DNA from: DASXKD01 sp963734725
Lineage (GTDB): Bacteria > Actinomycetota > Actinomycetes > Streptosporangiales > Streptosporangiaceae
DNA length: 64,000 nucleotides
NCBI GenBank assembly: GCA_963734725.1
Contig: CAVTIX010000027.1
Coordinates: 1-64,000, forward strand
Direction: 5' to 3'
Below the pieces are notes generated by a model. That model saw only the letters and a list, made by a program, of their open reading frames with translations, did no database searches and had not been told where the DNA came from. Positions 52,611 through 61,373 of this stretch are shown here, piece by piece (position 1 is the stretch's first letter; the number at the start of each line of letters is the position of its first letter). Both the position numbers and the translations under genes were made by a program.

Positions 52611-53510
52611 GTGCTCCAGGCCTTCGACGAGCGCAATCTCGACGTCATCGTGAGCGTGGGCGGACGCCTTACCCACCGAAGAGAGGCAGCGGTCAGCCCG
52701 TTCGACTCCGCCGTGCAGGGCGGGGACGCGGTCTGGGAAGGCCTGCGCCTGTACCAGGGGCGGCTCTTCCGGCTGGCCGAGCACCTGGCCCGGCTGCGGC
52801 GCTCGGCCAGGGCGCTCGCGTTCGAATCGGTGCCATCCGACGAGGAGATCACCGAGCAGGTCCGGCAGACCCTGGCGGCGAACGGGATGACCGACAACGT
52901 GCACATCAGGCTCACGCTCACCCGGGGCGAGAAGATCACCAGCGGAATGGATCCCCGGCTGAACCGCAGCGGCCCCACGCTGATCGTGCTGGCCGAACAC
53001 AAGCCCCCGGTCTACGACCTGTCCGGCATCAGGCTGATCACCTCCAGCGTGCGCAGGCCGCCGCCGGACTGCCTGGACCCGAAGATCCACCACAACAACC
53101 TGCTGCCCTCGATCCTGGCGAAAATCGAGGCGAACGCAGCGGGCGCCGACGACGCGGTGATGCTCGACTACCGGGGGTTCGTCGCGGAAACCAACGCGAC
53201 CCACCTCTTCCTGGTCACCGCCGGGCGGCTGGCCACACCGGCGGCGCTGGCCTGCCCGGAAGGGATCACCCGGGCCGCGGTGCTCGACCTCGCCGCCCAG
53301 GCCGGCCTGCCCTGTCAGGCTGGCGACCTCAGCATGGCCGACTTCTACAACGCCGACGAGGTGTTCGTCACCGGGACCATGGGCGGCCTGGCGCCGGTCA
53401 TCGAGATCGACGGCCGGGTGATCGGCGACGGCAAGCCCGGGCCGGTGACCGGCCAGCTGATGGACCTGTTCGCGGACCTCACCGCCCGGACCGGCACGCG
53501 TCTGGTGTGA
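52611..53510 (+). CDS. Class IV aminotransferase (branched-chain / D-amino-acid transaminase fold)
   Basis: 299 residues from a GTG 7 bp after AAAGGAGG. The PLP lysine is in LDPKIHHNNLLP; FDSAVQGGDAVWEGLRLYQG and LDYRGFVAETNATHLFLV with EVFVTGTMGG (phosphate cup) follow the fold-IV pattern. IlvE, D-amino-acid transaminase and aminodeoxychorismate lyase share this fold; GLRLYQGRLFRLAEHLARLR leans to IlvE-like proteins of broader specificity. It lies after the sulfotransferase gene and before an aldo/keto reductase. Confidence 0.85.
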   Translation: MLQAFDERNLDVIVSVGGRLTHRREAAVSPFDSAVQGGDAVWEGLRLYQGRLFRLAEHLARLRRSARALAFESVPSDEEITEQVRQTLAANGMTDNVHIRLTLTRGEKITSGMDPRLNRSGPTLIVLAEHKPPVYDLSGIRLITSSVRRPPPDCLDPKIHHNNLLPSILAKIEANAAGADDAVMLDYRGFVAETNATHLFLVTAGRLATPAALACPEGITRAAVLDLAAQAGLPCQAGDLSMADFYNADEVFVTGTMGGLAPVIEIDGRVIGDGKPGPVTGQLMDLFADLTARTGTRLV

Positions 53511-53538
53511 CGCCGTAGCCGCAAGGCACACTGGGTCC

Positions 53539-54327
53539 ATGACTGAGGCGGCGGCAGTACCAGCAAGCTCGTTGCCCGGCGGCGTCGAGATGCCAATGAT
53601 CGGGCTCGGGACTTGGCAGCTGCGCGGCCGGGCGGGACGCCAGGCGGTGCTCACCGCGCTCCAGGCCGGCTACCGGCACATCGACACCGCGACCATGTAC
53701 GGCAACGAGAGCGAGGTCGGTCACGCCCTGGCCGAGAGCGGGCTGGACCGGGACTCGGTGTTCCTCACCACCAAGCTGCCCTCCGGCCGCGCCGACCGGG
53801 AGCGCGCCACGCTGGCCGCCAGCCTCCGCGCGCTCGGCACCGACCGCGTGGACCTGTGGCTGGTGCACTGGCCGCCGCCGGGCCGCAAGCTCTGCCACGT
53901 CTGGCAGGAACTCCTCAACCTGCGGGACGAGGGCCGGGTGCGCGCCGTGGGGGTCAGCAACTACTCGCTGGCGCAGATCGACCGGCTGGCTCAGGTCACC
54001 GGCGAGGCGCCGGCGGTCAACCAGATCCCGTGGGGCCCGGTCCGGCACGACCCTGGCCTGCTCGCCGCGCACACCGAGCGCGGTGTCGCGGTGGAGGGGT
54101 ACAGCCCGCTCAAGGGGGCCAACCTGTCCGACCCGGTGCTGGCGGACATCGCCAAGGCTCACGGCGTCACGCCCGCGCAGGTGGTGCTGCGCTGGCATCT
54201 GGAGCATGGGATCACGGTGATCCCGAAGTCGGTCAACCCGGAGCGGATCGCCGCCAACTTCGACCTGATGCGGTTCTCACTGGACCAGGAACAGGTCGCC
54301 CAGGTGGACGCGCTGTCCCGGCGCTGA
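53539..54327 (+). CDS. Aldo/keto reductase (NADPH-dependent)
   Basis: 262 residues. Catalytic tetrad D49, Y54, K79 and H110 in HIDTATMYGNE, TTKLPSG and LVHWPPP, plus the NADPH-binding end ITVIPKSVNPERIAANFD. The length matches the short bacterial 2,5-diketogluconate-reductase-like group. No frameshift. It begins 28 bp after the aminotransferase, so they are probably in one operon. Confidence 0.9.
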   Translation: MTEAAAVPASSLPGGVEMPMIGLGTWQLRGRAGRQAVLTALQAGYRHIDTATMYGNESEVGHALAESGLDRDSVFLTTKLPSGRADRERATLAASLRALGTDRVDLWLVHWPPPGRKLCHVWQELLNLRDEGRVRAVGVSNYSLAQIDRLAQVTGEAPAVNQIPWGPVRHDPGLLAAHTERGVAVEGYSPLKGANLSDPVLADIAKAHGVTPAQVVLRWHLEHGITVIPKSVNPERIAANFDLMRFSLDQEQVAQVDALSRR

Positions 54328-54459
54328 CCGGGCGCTACCGGACTTTTGCCGCACGCCCCGCCAGGCAGCCAGGCGGCCGTGCTTTCGAGTGCCGCCGCCC
54401 GCCCACGCCACCACGCCGCGTGGCCCGGTTCAGTCCGCCCCGGCTGGCACTATGTGAGC

Positions 54460-55173
54460 ATGACCGCGGGCCAGTGGTGGCATCATCTGTCAGCCTGGGC
54501 CGCCCGGCAGGGCCAGCCACCGTCCCACGTCCTGGTCCTCGCCACCGGCCTGCTCGCGGCCGCCGCCGTGGCGTCGCGCCGGGTCTGGCCGGTGGCCCGC
54601 ACCGTGGTGACCATCGCGCACGAGGGCGGGCACGCGCTGGCCGCCGTGGTGACCGGCCGCCGGCTGCACAGCGTGCGCGTGCTGCACAGCTCGGCTGGGG
54701 TGACGGTGTCCGAGGGCAGCCCGGCCGGCCCCGGCATCATCCTCACCGCGCTCGCCGGTTACCTGGCCGCGCCACTGCTCGGCCTGGGCGCAGCCGCCCT
54801 GCTGGCCGCGGGCCACCTGCTGACCGTGCTGCTGCTCACCCTGGCTGGCCTGGCCGGGCTCGCGATTTCCGTTCGCAACGCCTACGGGCTGCTGGCCGTC
54901 TGCCTCACCGCGGCTGCGATCGTGGCGGTCCTCTGGCAGGGTTCCGCCCTGCCCGAGGCGGCGCTCGGGTATGTCATGGCGTGGTTCCTGCTCTTCGGCG
55001 GGCTGCGGCCGGTGCTCGAGCTGCGGCGCAGCAGGCGGCAGCGGCCGGGCGTCTCGAACGACGCCGACCAGCTTGCCCGGCTCACCGGGTTGCCGGGCGG
55101 CCTCTGGGTGGGCGTGTTCGCCCTGGTCGCGGTGGGCGCCCTGGCGCTGGGCGGCTGGCTGCTGGTGTGGTAG
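54460..55173 (+). CDS. M50B-type membrane metalloprotease
   Basis: 237 residues with six to seven membrane helices. The zinc motif HEGGH (TIAHEGGHALAAVVTGRRL) starts the second helix; the region of the third zinc ligand is less clear (GLRPVLELRRSRRQ). Matches the small M50B family of actinobacteria, which lacks PDZ domains. Role unknown; site-2-like cleavage of membrane proteins is inferred. ATG 54460 is chosen; GTG 54454 is possible. Confidence 0.8.
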   Translation: MTAGQWWHHLSAWAARQGQPPSHVLVLATGLLAAAAVASRRVWPVARTVVTIAHEGGHALAAVVTGRRLHSVRVLHSSAGVTVSEGSPAGPGIILTALAGYLAAPLLGLGAAALLAAGHLLTVLLLTLAGLAGLAISVRNAYGLLAVCLTAAAIVAVLWQGSALPEAALGYVMAWFLLFGGLRPVLELRRSRRQRPGVSNDADQLARLTGLPGGLWVGVFALVAVGALALGGWLLVW

Positions 55174-55175
55174 CT

Positions 55176-55437
55176 GCCCGCTCCTCGCCAGCCCCGGGAT
55201 CCTGGCCAGCCGGCGCATCCGCGGTTCCGAGCACCGTCGTACGGCGCGTGGGATGAGCAGTTCTACCCGGACGGGGTCGGCGCCTGGATGGCCAAGCTGG
55301 ACGTGGCCGAGGGCGGCGGGATGAGCTTCGACGGGCGGTTCTTCCTGGAAGGCGAGGCGTTCCGCGGCCGGCGGGCGCACCAGGTGCGGCTGGAGGGCGG
55401 CGACGCCTCCAGCGACTCCTACTGCTACTCCTCCTGA
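55176..55437 (+). other. Short unassigned open frame, possibly a gene relic
   Basis: An open stretch without a good start reads YGAWDEQFYPDGVGAWMAKL, DVAEGGGMSFDGRFFLEGEA and ends SDSYCYSS at 55437. It has coding-like composition but I do not recognise it. Confidence 0.25.
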
Positions 55438-57029
55438 GGGCGCGCCGGCCGTCCTGAGGGCGCGTCAAGATGACCCGGCTGGGCGGTGCCGCCGGCCGTC
55501 CGCCGTGGGACTTCCCTTACGGCCGGATGGGCGTCGTGGCCGACGACCACGGCGCGGTCTTCATGGCGCCTGCTAACAACGCCTGACCCTGTCGCGACGG
55601 GGACCTTGCCCTCGTCGGACATCAGCAGGTGCGCCGTGCGCGCGGCGGTGGCCCGGGCCCAGCGCCCGCTGGTGGCTAGGCCGGCCACCAGCACCAGGAC
55701 GCCGCAGCCCGCGATGATCAGCCACGCACCGTGGCTGGCCGGGACGAACCCGGTGCGCAGCGGGCCGTGCAGGGCCGAAGCCACCGCGGACCCGGTCAGC
55801 GCGACGCCCAGTGACCCGCCCACCTGGCGGCTGGTCGAGGCCACCGCGGCGGCCACGCCGGCCTGGGCGCGCGGCATGCCGGAAACCGCGGTGTTGCTGA
55901 TCGGCGGGTTCACCATGCCGTTGCCGATGCCGAAGGCGAGGTAGCCCAGCAGCAGCCAGGCCGTCGGCGTGGTGGCCGTGACGCCCCACATGAGCAGCGC
56001 GCCCGCCGTTGTCATCACCCCGGCTACCAGCAGCGGCAGCCGCGGCCCGCGGTGCCCGGTGATCCGCCCGGACAGGGGCGCCAGCAGCACGGTCATCGCC
56101 GCCATCGGCAGCGTGTACAGGCCCGCGTGCAGCGCGGACAACTGGCGCACGTCCTGGAGGTACAGCGTGTTGAGGAACAGGAAGCCGGCCAGCGCCGCGA
56201 ACGCGCTGATCGCGATCAGCACGGCGCCGGTGAACGGCGCGCTGCGGAAAAACCGCAGATCCAGCAGGGGGTCCTTGCGGCGCGGCTCGTAGATGCCCAG
56301 GGCTGCCGCGGCGACTGCCGCGAGGGCGAACAACCCGATGATGACCGCCGAGCTCCAGCCCAGGCGCGGCCCCTCGATGATCGCGTAGGTCAGCGAGGCG
56401 AGCATGACGATGATCAGGACCTGGCCGACCGGGTCCACCCGGCGCGGGCGGGCGGCCCGGGACTCCGGCACGACCAGCGCGGTCAGCACGATGGCCGCGA
56501 TCCCCACCGGGATGTTCACCCAGAAGATGCCCCGCCACCCCACGGTGGCGACGAGCACGCCGCCGAGCACCGGGCCCAGCGCCATGCTGAGGCCGAACAC
56601 GGCGCCCCAGACGCCAAACGCCCTGGCCCGCTCCCGGTCGTCGGTGAACGTATTCGCGATGATCGACAAGGCCACCGGGTTGAGCATCGACCCGCCGATG
56701 GCCTGCACCGCGCGGAACGCGATCAGCCAGCCCAGGCCGGGGGCCAGGCTGCACAGCAGCGAGCCGATGGTGAAGGTGGCCAGGCCCACCTGGAACGTCC
56801 GCCGGCGGCCGACCCGGTCCCCGGTGGAACCCGCCAGTATCAGGAAGCTCCCCACGACCAGCGTGTAAGCGTCCACCGTCCACTGCAGGCCGGACACCGG
56901 GGCGTGCAGGTCGTGCTGGATCGACGGCAGCGCGATGTTCAGAATGGTGACGTCAAGGCCGACGATGAACAGGCTCGAACAGCAGACGGCGAGCACCAGC
57001 AAGCGGCGGCGGCGGCTGAGTTCCGGCAC
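55425..57029 (-). CDS. MFS drug-resistance transporter, DHA2 (EmrB/QacA) family
   Basis: 534 residues from GTG 57029 (GAGGA upstream). Fourteen predicted helices, with motif A (GSTGDRVGRRR), motif D1 (LDVTILNIALPSIQ) and motif C (LGPVLGGVLVATVGWRGIFW) of the 14-helix proton-driven exporters. The last 70 residues form a hydrophilic tail, of which about 40 lie antisense to a glyoxalase-like relic (55470-55586), so the natural stop may have been lost. Divergent from nhaA. Confidence 0.88.
   Translation of the reverse strand: MPELSRRRRLLVLAVCCSSLFIVGLDVTILNIALPSIQHDLHAPVSGLQWTVDAYTLVVGSFLILAGSTGDRVGRRRTFQVGLATFTIGSLLCSLAPGLGWLIAFRAVQAIGGSMLNPVALSIIANTFTDDRERARAFGVWGAVFGLSMALGPVLGGVLVATVGWRGIFWVNIPVGIAAIVLTALVVPESRAARPRRVDPVGQVLIIVMLASLTYAIIEGPRLGWSSAVIIGLFALAAVAAAALGIYEPRRKDPLLDLRFFRSAPFTGAVLIAISAFAALAGFLFLNTLYLQDVRQLSALHAGLYTLPMAAMTVLLAPLSGRITGHRGPRLPLLVAGVMTTAGALLMWGVTATTPTAWLLLGYLAFGIGNGMVNPPISNTAVSGMPRAQAGVAAAVASTSRQVGGSLGVALTGSAVASALHGPLRTGFVPASHGAWLIIAGCGVLVLVAGLATSGRWARATAARTAHLLMSDEGKVPVATGSGVVSRRHEDRAVVVGHDAHPAVREVPRRTAGGTAQPGHLDAPSGRPARPQEE
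55470..55586 (+). pseudogene. C-terminal relic of a VOC (glyoxalase/bleomycin-resistance) protein
   Basis: The 38 codons PPWDFPYGRMGVVADDHGAV then FMAPANNA match the last strand of VOC-family proteins (the GRMAVVADPxGAVF pattern with a metal Glu often in the preceding part). No upstream half remains. It lies opposite the MFS tail. Confidence 0.5.
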
Positions 57030-57155
57030 GCGTTCCTCGCTGTCAGGTAATAAGGCTGGTACTTGCGAACATACAACTAACTTCCGCGGCGCAGCCGCGC
57101 TGTGTCCAACCTCACCGGCGTGATTGACTGCGCACATGGCCACCGCCCCGGAACG

Positions 57156-59042
57156 ATGACGCAACCGGAACAGGCCGCCGTCACGGCCGACCGGACGGCG
57201 TGGGGGCGGCACCTGCAGACACCGCTGCGGCAGTTCCTGCGCACCGAGACCGGCAGCGCCGCGGTCCTGCTCGCCGCCACGATCGGCGCGCTCGTCTGGA
57301 CCAACCTGGACGCTGGCTCGTACGACACGCTGTGGCAAACGGAGATCTCGCTGCGGCTGGGCGGCTTGAGCATGTCCCAGGACCTGCACGGCTGGGTGAA
57401 CACCGGCCTGATGACCTTCTTCTTCCTGGTGATCGGGCTGGAGGCGCGCCGTGAGTTCGACATGGGCGAACTGCGCGAGCGGCGCCGCTTCGCGATCCCG
57501 CTGGTGGCCGGTCTCGGCGGGATGGCCGTGCCGGTCGCGATCTTCCTGGCGGTGAACGCGGGCCGGCCGTCCGCGAGCGGGTGGGGAACGGCGATGTCCA
57601 CCGACACCGCCTTCGCGCTTGGCATGCTGGCCCTGGTCGGCCCGAAGTCCGCGGACCGGCTGCGCAGCTACCTGCTGACCTTCGCCGTGGTGGACGACCT
57701 CGCCGCGATCGTGGTCATCGCGCTCGTCTACAGCCATCACATCGACGTCCGGGCGCTGGTGACCGGGCTCGCCGCCCTGGCCGCCGTCTTCCTGGCCAGG
57801 GCCGGCGGCCTGCGGCACGGCGTGCTGTACACCGGGCTGGGCGTGGTCGCGTGGATGGCGTTCTTCAAGTCCGGCGTGGACCCGGCGGTCACCGGGCTGG
57901 TGATCGGCCTGGCGACCCCCGCGTACCCGGCCGCGCGCAGCGACCTGGAACAGGCCATTACCCGGGTGCGCCGGTTCCGTGAGCAGCCGACGCCGGAGGC
58001 GGCCCGGGCGGCCAGCATCAGCCTGACCGAGTCCATCTCCCCGAACGAGCGGCTGCAGAACACGTTCCACCCGTGGGCGAGCTACGTGATCGTGCCGCTG
58101 TTCGCGCTCGGCAACGCCGGGCTGGTGATCACCGGGGCGTTCCTGGCCCGCGCGTTCACCTCGCCGGTGACGCTCGGCATCTTCGCCGGCTACGTGGCGG
58201 GCAAGCCGATCGGGACCGCGGGCGGGGCGTGGCTGGTGACCAAGCTGAGCCGCGGCCGGCTCCGGCTGCCGGCCGGCTGGGCCTCGGTGACCGGTGCGGG
58301 CACGATCGCCGGGGTCGGGGTCACCGTGTCCCTGCTCATCGCCGAGCTCGCGTTCCACGGCGAGCAACTGGACCAGGCCAAGGCGGGCGTGCTGGCCGCG
58401 GCGATCGCCGCCGCCCTGCTCACCTGGGCGGTATTCCAGGTGACCAGCCTGCTCCCGAAACCGCTGCGGCTGCGGGCGCTGCTCGGCACGGCCACGGTGA
58501 TCATCGACCTCGCCGCGCCGGTCAACCCGCGCCGCGACCATATCCGCGGCCCGAAGAACGCCCCGGTCACCGTGGTCGAGTACGGCGACTTCGAGTGCCC
58601 GTACTGCGGCCGGGCGGAGCCAGCCGTCCGGGAGCTGCTGGCGGACTTCGGGGACGTGCGTTACGTCTGGCGGCACCTGCCGCTCACCGACGTGCACCAG
58701 CACGCGCAGCTCGCCGCCGAGGCGGCCGAGGCCGCGGCCGCCCAGGACGCGTTCTGGGAGATGCATGACGCGCTGCTGCGGCGCCAGGACGCGCTCCGCC
58801 CGGCCGACCTGATCCGTTACGCGACCGAACTGCGGCTCGACACCGAACGTGTCGTCCGCGACCTGCGTGATCACGCCTACGCCTCGCGTGTCGCCGAAGA
58901 CGTCGACACCGCCGACCTCGGTTCGGTCTCGGGCACGCCGACGTTTTTCATCAACGGCCAGCGGCACTACGGGGCCTACGACATCGACTCACTGAGACAG
59001 GCAGTGCGCACCGCGCGGGCCCTGGCGGCCATCGCCGTATAG
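57156..59042 (+). CDS. nhaA: Na+/H+ antiporter NhaA fused to a thioredoxin/DsbA-like domain
   Basis: 628 residues from ATG 57156. Residues 20-440 are NhaA: the ion-binding D180-D181 pair (VVDDLAAIVV), D150 (STDTAFALGM), FFFLVIGLEARREFDMGEL and the C-terminal GKPIGTAGGAWLV. A linker leads to a DsbA-type thioredoxin domain (about 465-620) with CPYC at 481-484 and cis-Pro in SGTPTFFING. Such fusions are known in actinobacteria. The fused domain may sense or protect redox state. The stop overlaps the first two bases of MITE copy 2. Confidence 0.92.
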   Translation: MTQPEQAAVTADRTAWGRHLQTPLRQFLRTETGSAAVLLAATIGALVWTNLDAGSYDTLWQTEISLRLGGLSMSQDLHGWVNTGLMTFFFLVIGLEARREFDMGELRERRRFAIPLVAGLGGMAVPVAIFLAVNAGRPSASGWGTAMSTDTAFALGMLALVGPKSADRLRSYLLTFAVVDDLAAIVVIALVYSHHIDVRALVTGLAALAAVFLARAGGLRHGVLYTGLGVVAWMAFFKSGVDPAVTGLVIGLATPAYPAARSDLEQAITRVRRFREQPTPEAARAASISLTESISPNERLQNTFHPWASYVIVPLFALGNAGLVITGAFLARAFTSPVTLGIFAGYVAGKPIGTAGGAWLVTKLSRGRLRLPAGWASVTGAGTIAGVGVTVSLLIAELAFHGEQLDQAKAGVLAAAIAAALLTWAVFQVTSLLPKPLRLRALLGTATVIIDLAAPVNPRRDHIRGPKNAPVTVVEYGDFECPYCGRAEPAVRELLADFGDVRYVWRHLPLTDVHQHAQLAAEAAEAAAAQDAFWEMHDALLRRQDALRPADLIRYATELRLDTERVVRDLRDHAYASRVAEDVDTADLGSVSGTPTFFINGQRHYGAYDIDSLRQAVRTARALAAIAV

Positions 59043-59222
59043 GGCGTGTCCCGTAGGTCTATGCCGTCGCGAGCGGCTGTCATGAAGGGGGAATGGGGAG
59101 GCGGGCGGGGGATCGCAAGGCGGAGGAGGAGCCCATAGCGGAGCTATGGGCACGACGACAACGCCGCGAGCCGCCCGTCCGGCAGCCGCGCAGCAGGCTG
59201 AATGACCTATGGGATATGCCCT
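59041..59222. mobile_element. MITE copy 2 (182 bp)
   Basis: Nearly identical to 8080-8261 and the same length. Ends GGGCGTGTCCCGTAGGTC and the complement of GACCTATGGGATATGCCC pair imperfectly; TA flanks both sides (59040-59041 and 59222-59223), a likely target duplication. Inserted exactly at the nhaA stop, so nhaA may take its TAG from the junction. Internal hairpin CCCATAG/CTATGGG present. Confidence 0.82.
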
Positions 59223-59325
59223 AACCCGGCTCGCCACGGGTACCTTGGGCACGGCTCGTGGGATGGAAGACCGGCGCCCGCCGGTTGTTATTCATGACGA
59301 GGCCAACGCGTGGGAGGCTGTGAAC

Positions 59326-60249
59326 ATGGTGCCGGATGGGGAGGACCTCTACCAGGTCGACCCGGGCGTGGCGAAGCTTGACCAGGGGATCCTGCTGCAT
59401 TACCTGGACGGATTCATCGACGCTGGCGCGGCGGGGCGGCTGCTCACCGCGCATCTGCTGGGCAGCCTGGACCACGAGGCGGTGGCGACGTTCGACGTGG
59501 ACCGGCTGATCGACTACCGGTCCCGCCGCCCGCCGATGACCTACGACAAGGATCACTGGGAGTCCTACGACGCCCCGGAGATCGCCATCCACCAGGTACG
59601 GGACAGCGCGGGGAAGACCTTCCTGATGCTGACCGGCCCCGAGCCCGACCACGAGTGGGAGCGGTTCACCAGCGCGGTCGCGACGGTGAGCAGCCGCCTC
59701 GGCGCAGAACTCGTCCTCGGGTTCCACGGCATTCCGATGGGCGTCCCGCACACCCGCCCGCTCGGGGTGACCGGGCACGGGACCACCCCCGAGCTGGCCG
59801 CCGGGTCCCGGCCGATCGTCGACCGCCTGCAGGTGCCGGGCAGCGCGGCCTCGCTGCTGGAACTGCGCCTGGGCGAGGAGAACCGGGCCGCGGGCGGCTT
59901 CGCCGTGCACGTGCCCCACTACCTGGCGCAGGCCGCCTACCCCGCGGCGGCCGTCACGCTGCTGGAGCGCGTGACCAGGGCCACCGGCCTGGCCCTGCCC
60001 GACGAGGCACTGCGCGACGCGGCCCAGCGCACCGACGAGGAGATCGCCCGGCAGGTGGAAGGCTCCGACGAGATCAGTGAACTGGTGCAGGCCCTGGAGC
60101 GGCAGTACGACGCGTTCGTGGACGCCTCCGGCGCGGAGGGCCTGCTGGCCGAGCCGGGGGCGGAGATGCCCACGGCCGAGGAACTCGGCGCCCAGTTCGA
60201 GCGGTTCCTGGCCGAACAGCAGGGGCGCACCGACACCCCCGAGTCCTGA
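59326..60249 (+). CDS. PAC2-family protein (proteasome assembly chaperone-like)
   Basis: 307 residues from ATG 59326 after GGGAGG; earlier ATGs lie in or next to the MITE. The DLYQVDPGVAKLDQGILLHY start, GFIDAGAAGRLLTAHLLGSL, MTYDKDHWESYDAPEI and LVLGFHGIPMGVPHTRPLGV are hallmarks of the actinobacterial PAC2 group. The C-terminal 70 residues are acidic and helical. Actinobacteria have proteasomes, but these proteins are not shown to assemble them. Thirty-one bp before the MetE-like gene. Confidence 0.85.
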   Translation: MVPDGEDLYQVDPGVAKLDQGILLHYLDGFIDAGAAGRLLTAHLLGSLDHEAVATFDVDRLIDYRSRRPPMTYDKDHWESYDAPEIAIHQVRDSAGKTFLMLTGPEPDHEWERFTSAVATVSSRLGAELVLGFHGIPMGVPHTRPLGVTGHGTTPELAAGSRPIVDRLQVPGSAASLLELRLGEENRAAGGFAVHVPHYLAQAAYPAAAVTLLERVTRATGLALPDEALRDAAQRTDEEIARQVEGSDEISELVQALERQYDAFVDASGAEGLLAEPGAEMPTAEELGAQFERFLAEQQGRTDTPES

Positions 60250-60280
60250 TCAGCGAGAACACCACCGGCGGAGGCCCGGC

Positions 60281-61312
60281 ATGCTCTTCCCCACCTCGCT
60301 CGTTGGCAGCTACCCCCAGCCGGACTGGCTGATCGACCGGGAGCGGCTGGGCCATCGCTTCCCGCCCCGCGTCCGTGCCCGGGAACTGTGGCGGGTGAGC
60401 CCGGCCTACCTGGAGGAGGCCCAGCGGGACGCGACCCTGCTCGCCATCCGGGCGCAGGAGCAGGCGGGCCTGGACATCGTGACCGATGGCGAGATGTGCC
60501 GGGAGAGCTACTCCAACAGGTTCGCCACCGCGCTGGACGGGGTGGACATCGACAACCCGGGCACGGCGCTGGACCGCAGCGGGCACCCGAACCCGGTGCC
60601 GCGGGTCACCGGGCCGATCCGGCGCAAGCACTCGGTCGAGGCCCAGGACGTGGCGTTCCTGCGCGCGAACAGTGGCAAGACCATAAAGATCACCGTGCCC
60701 GGCCCGTTCACCATGGCCCAGCAGGCGCAGAACGACTACTACGCCAGCACTGAGGAACTCGCGCTGGGGTACGCCGAGGCCGTCAACGAAGAGGTCAGAG
60801 ACCTGTTCGCAGCCGGGGCGGACATCGTCCAGCTGGACGAGCCCTACCTGCAGGCGCGGCCGGAGGAGGCACGCAAGTACGGCGTGGCCGCGCTCAACCG
60901 GGCGCTCGCCGGGATCAGCGGCACCACCGCGGTGCATCTGTGCTTCGGCTACGCGGCGATCATCCACGACCGCCCGTCCGGCTACTCGTTCCTGCCCGAG
61001 CTCGCCGCCGCCGAGTGCGATCAGGTGTCGGTCGAGACGGCCCAGTCCGGCCTGGACTGCTCGGTGCTGGCGGAGCTCAGCGGCAAGACCGTGATCCTTG
61101 GCGTGCTCAGCCTGGGGGACCACACCGTGGAGAGCGCGGATGAGGTGGCTGCTCGGGTGCGGCGCGCGCTGCCCTATGTCCCCGCCGAACGCCTGGTGCT
61201 GGCGCCCGACTGCGGGATGAAATACCTGCCCCGCGACGTCGCGTTCGGCAAGCTGACCGCGATGACCCAGGCCGCCGCCCGGCTGCGCGCCGAGCTCGGC
61301 TCCTCCTCCTGA
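60281..61312 (+). CDS. MetE C-terminal-like methyltransferase (cobalamin-independent methionine synthase family)
   Basis: 343 residues, ATG after GGAGG. A single UROD/MetE barrel without MetE's N-terminal half: FPTSLVGSYPQPDWLIDRER, IVTDGEMCRESYSN, zinc-ligand candidates in VHLCFGYAA, a Glu (VETAQSG) and the final Cys (LAPDCGMKYLP). Single-domain relatives occur in actinobacteria and archaea and may use a methyl donor other than methyltetrahydrofolate. Substrate not determined here. Confidence 0.82.
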   Translation: MLFPTSLVGSYPQPDWLIDRERLGHRFPPRVRARELWRVSPAYLEEAQRDATLLAIRAQEQAGLDIVTDGEMCRESYSNRFATALDGVDIDNPGTALDRSGHPNPVPRVTGPIRRKHSVEAQDVAFLRANSGKTIKITVPGPFTMAQQAQNDYYASTEELALGYAEAVNEEVRDLFAAGADIVQLDEPYLQARPEEARKYGVAALNRALAGISGTTAVHLCFGYAAIIHDRPSGYSFLPELAAAECDQVSVETAQSGLDCSVLAELSGKTVILGVLSLGDHTVESADEVAARVRRALPYVPAERLVLAPDCGMKYLPRDVAFGKLTAMTQAAARLRAELGSSS

Positions 61313-61327
61313 GCGCGTTACCCCCGG

Positions 61328-61373
61328 ATTACCCCGCGCCCGGGTACCGGATTACCCCCCGCCCGGGTCAAGG
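61328..61373. repeat. Two 23-bp direct repeats at the end of the sigma-factor gene
   Basis: CCGGATTACCCCGCGCCCGGG and CCGGATTACCCCCCGCCCGGG in tandem lie between the convergent MetE-like and sigma-fusion genes. They may act in termination, since the GC-rich runs can pair. Confidence 0.5.

Noticed and set aside
57030..58967. Long minus-strand frame continuous with the MFS exporter and opposite nhaA
   Set aside because: It is the antisense of a clear NhaA-thioredoxin gene and has an Arg/Gly/His-rich composition with no domain; the exporter proper starts at 57029.
59209..59325. Longer N-terminus for the PAC2 protein
   Set aside because: It begins in the MITE; the ATG at 59326 has GGGAGG and matches family starts.
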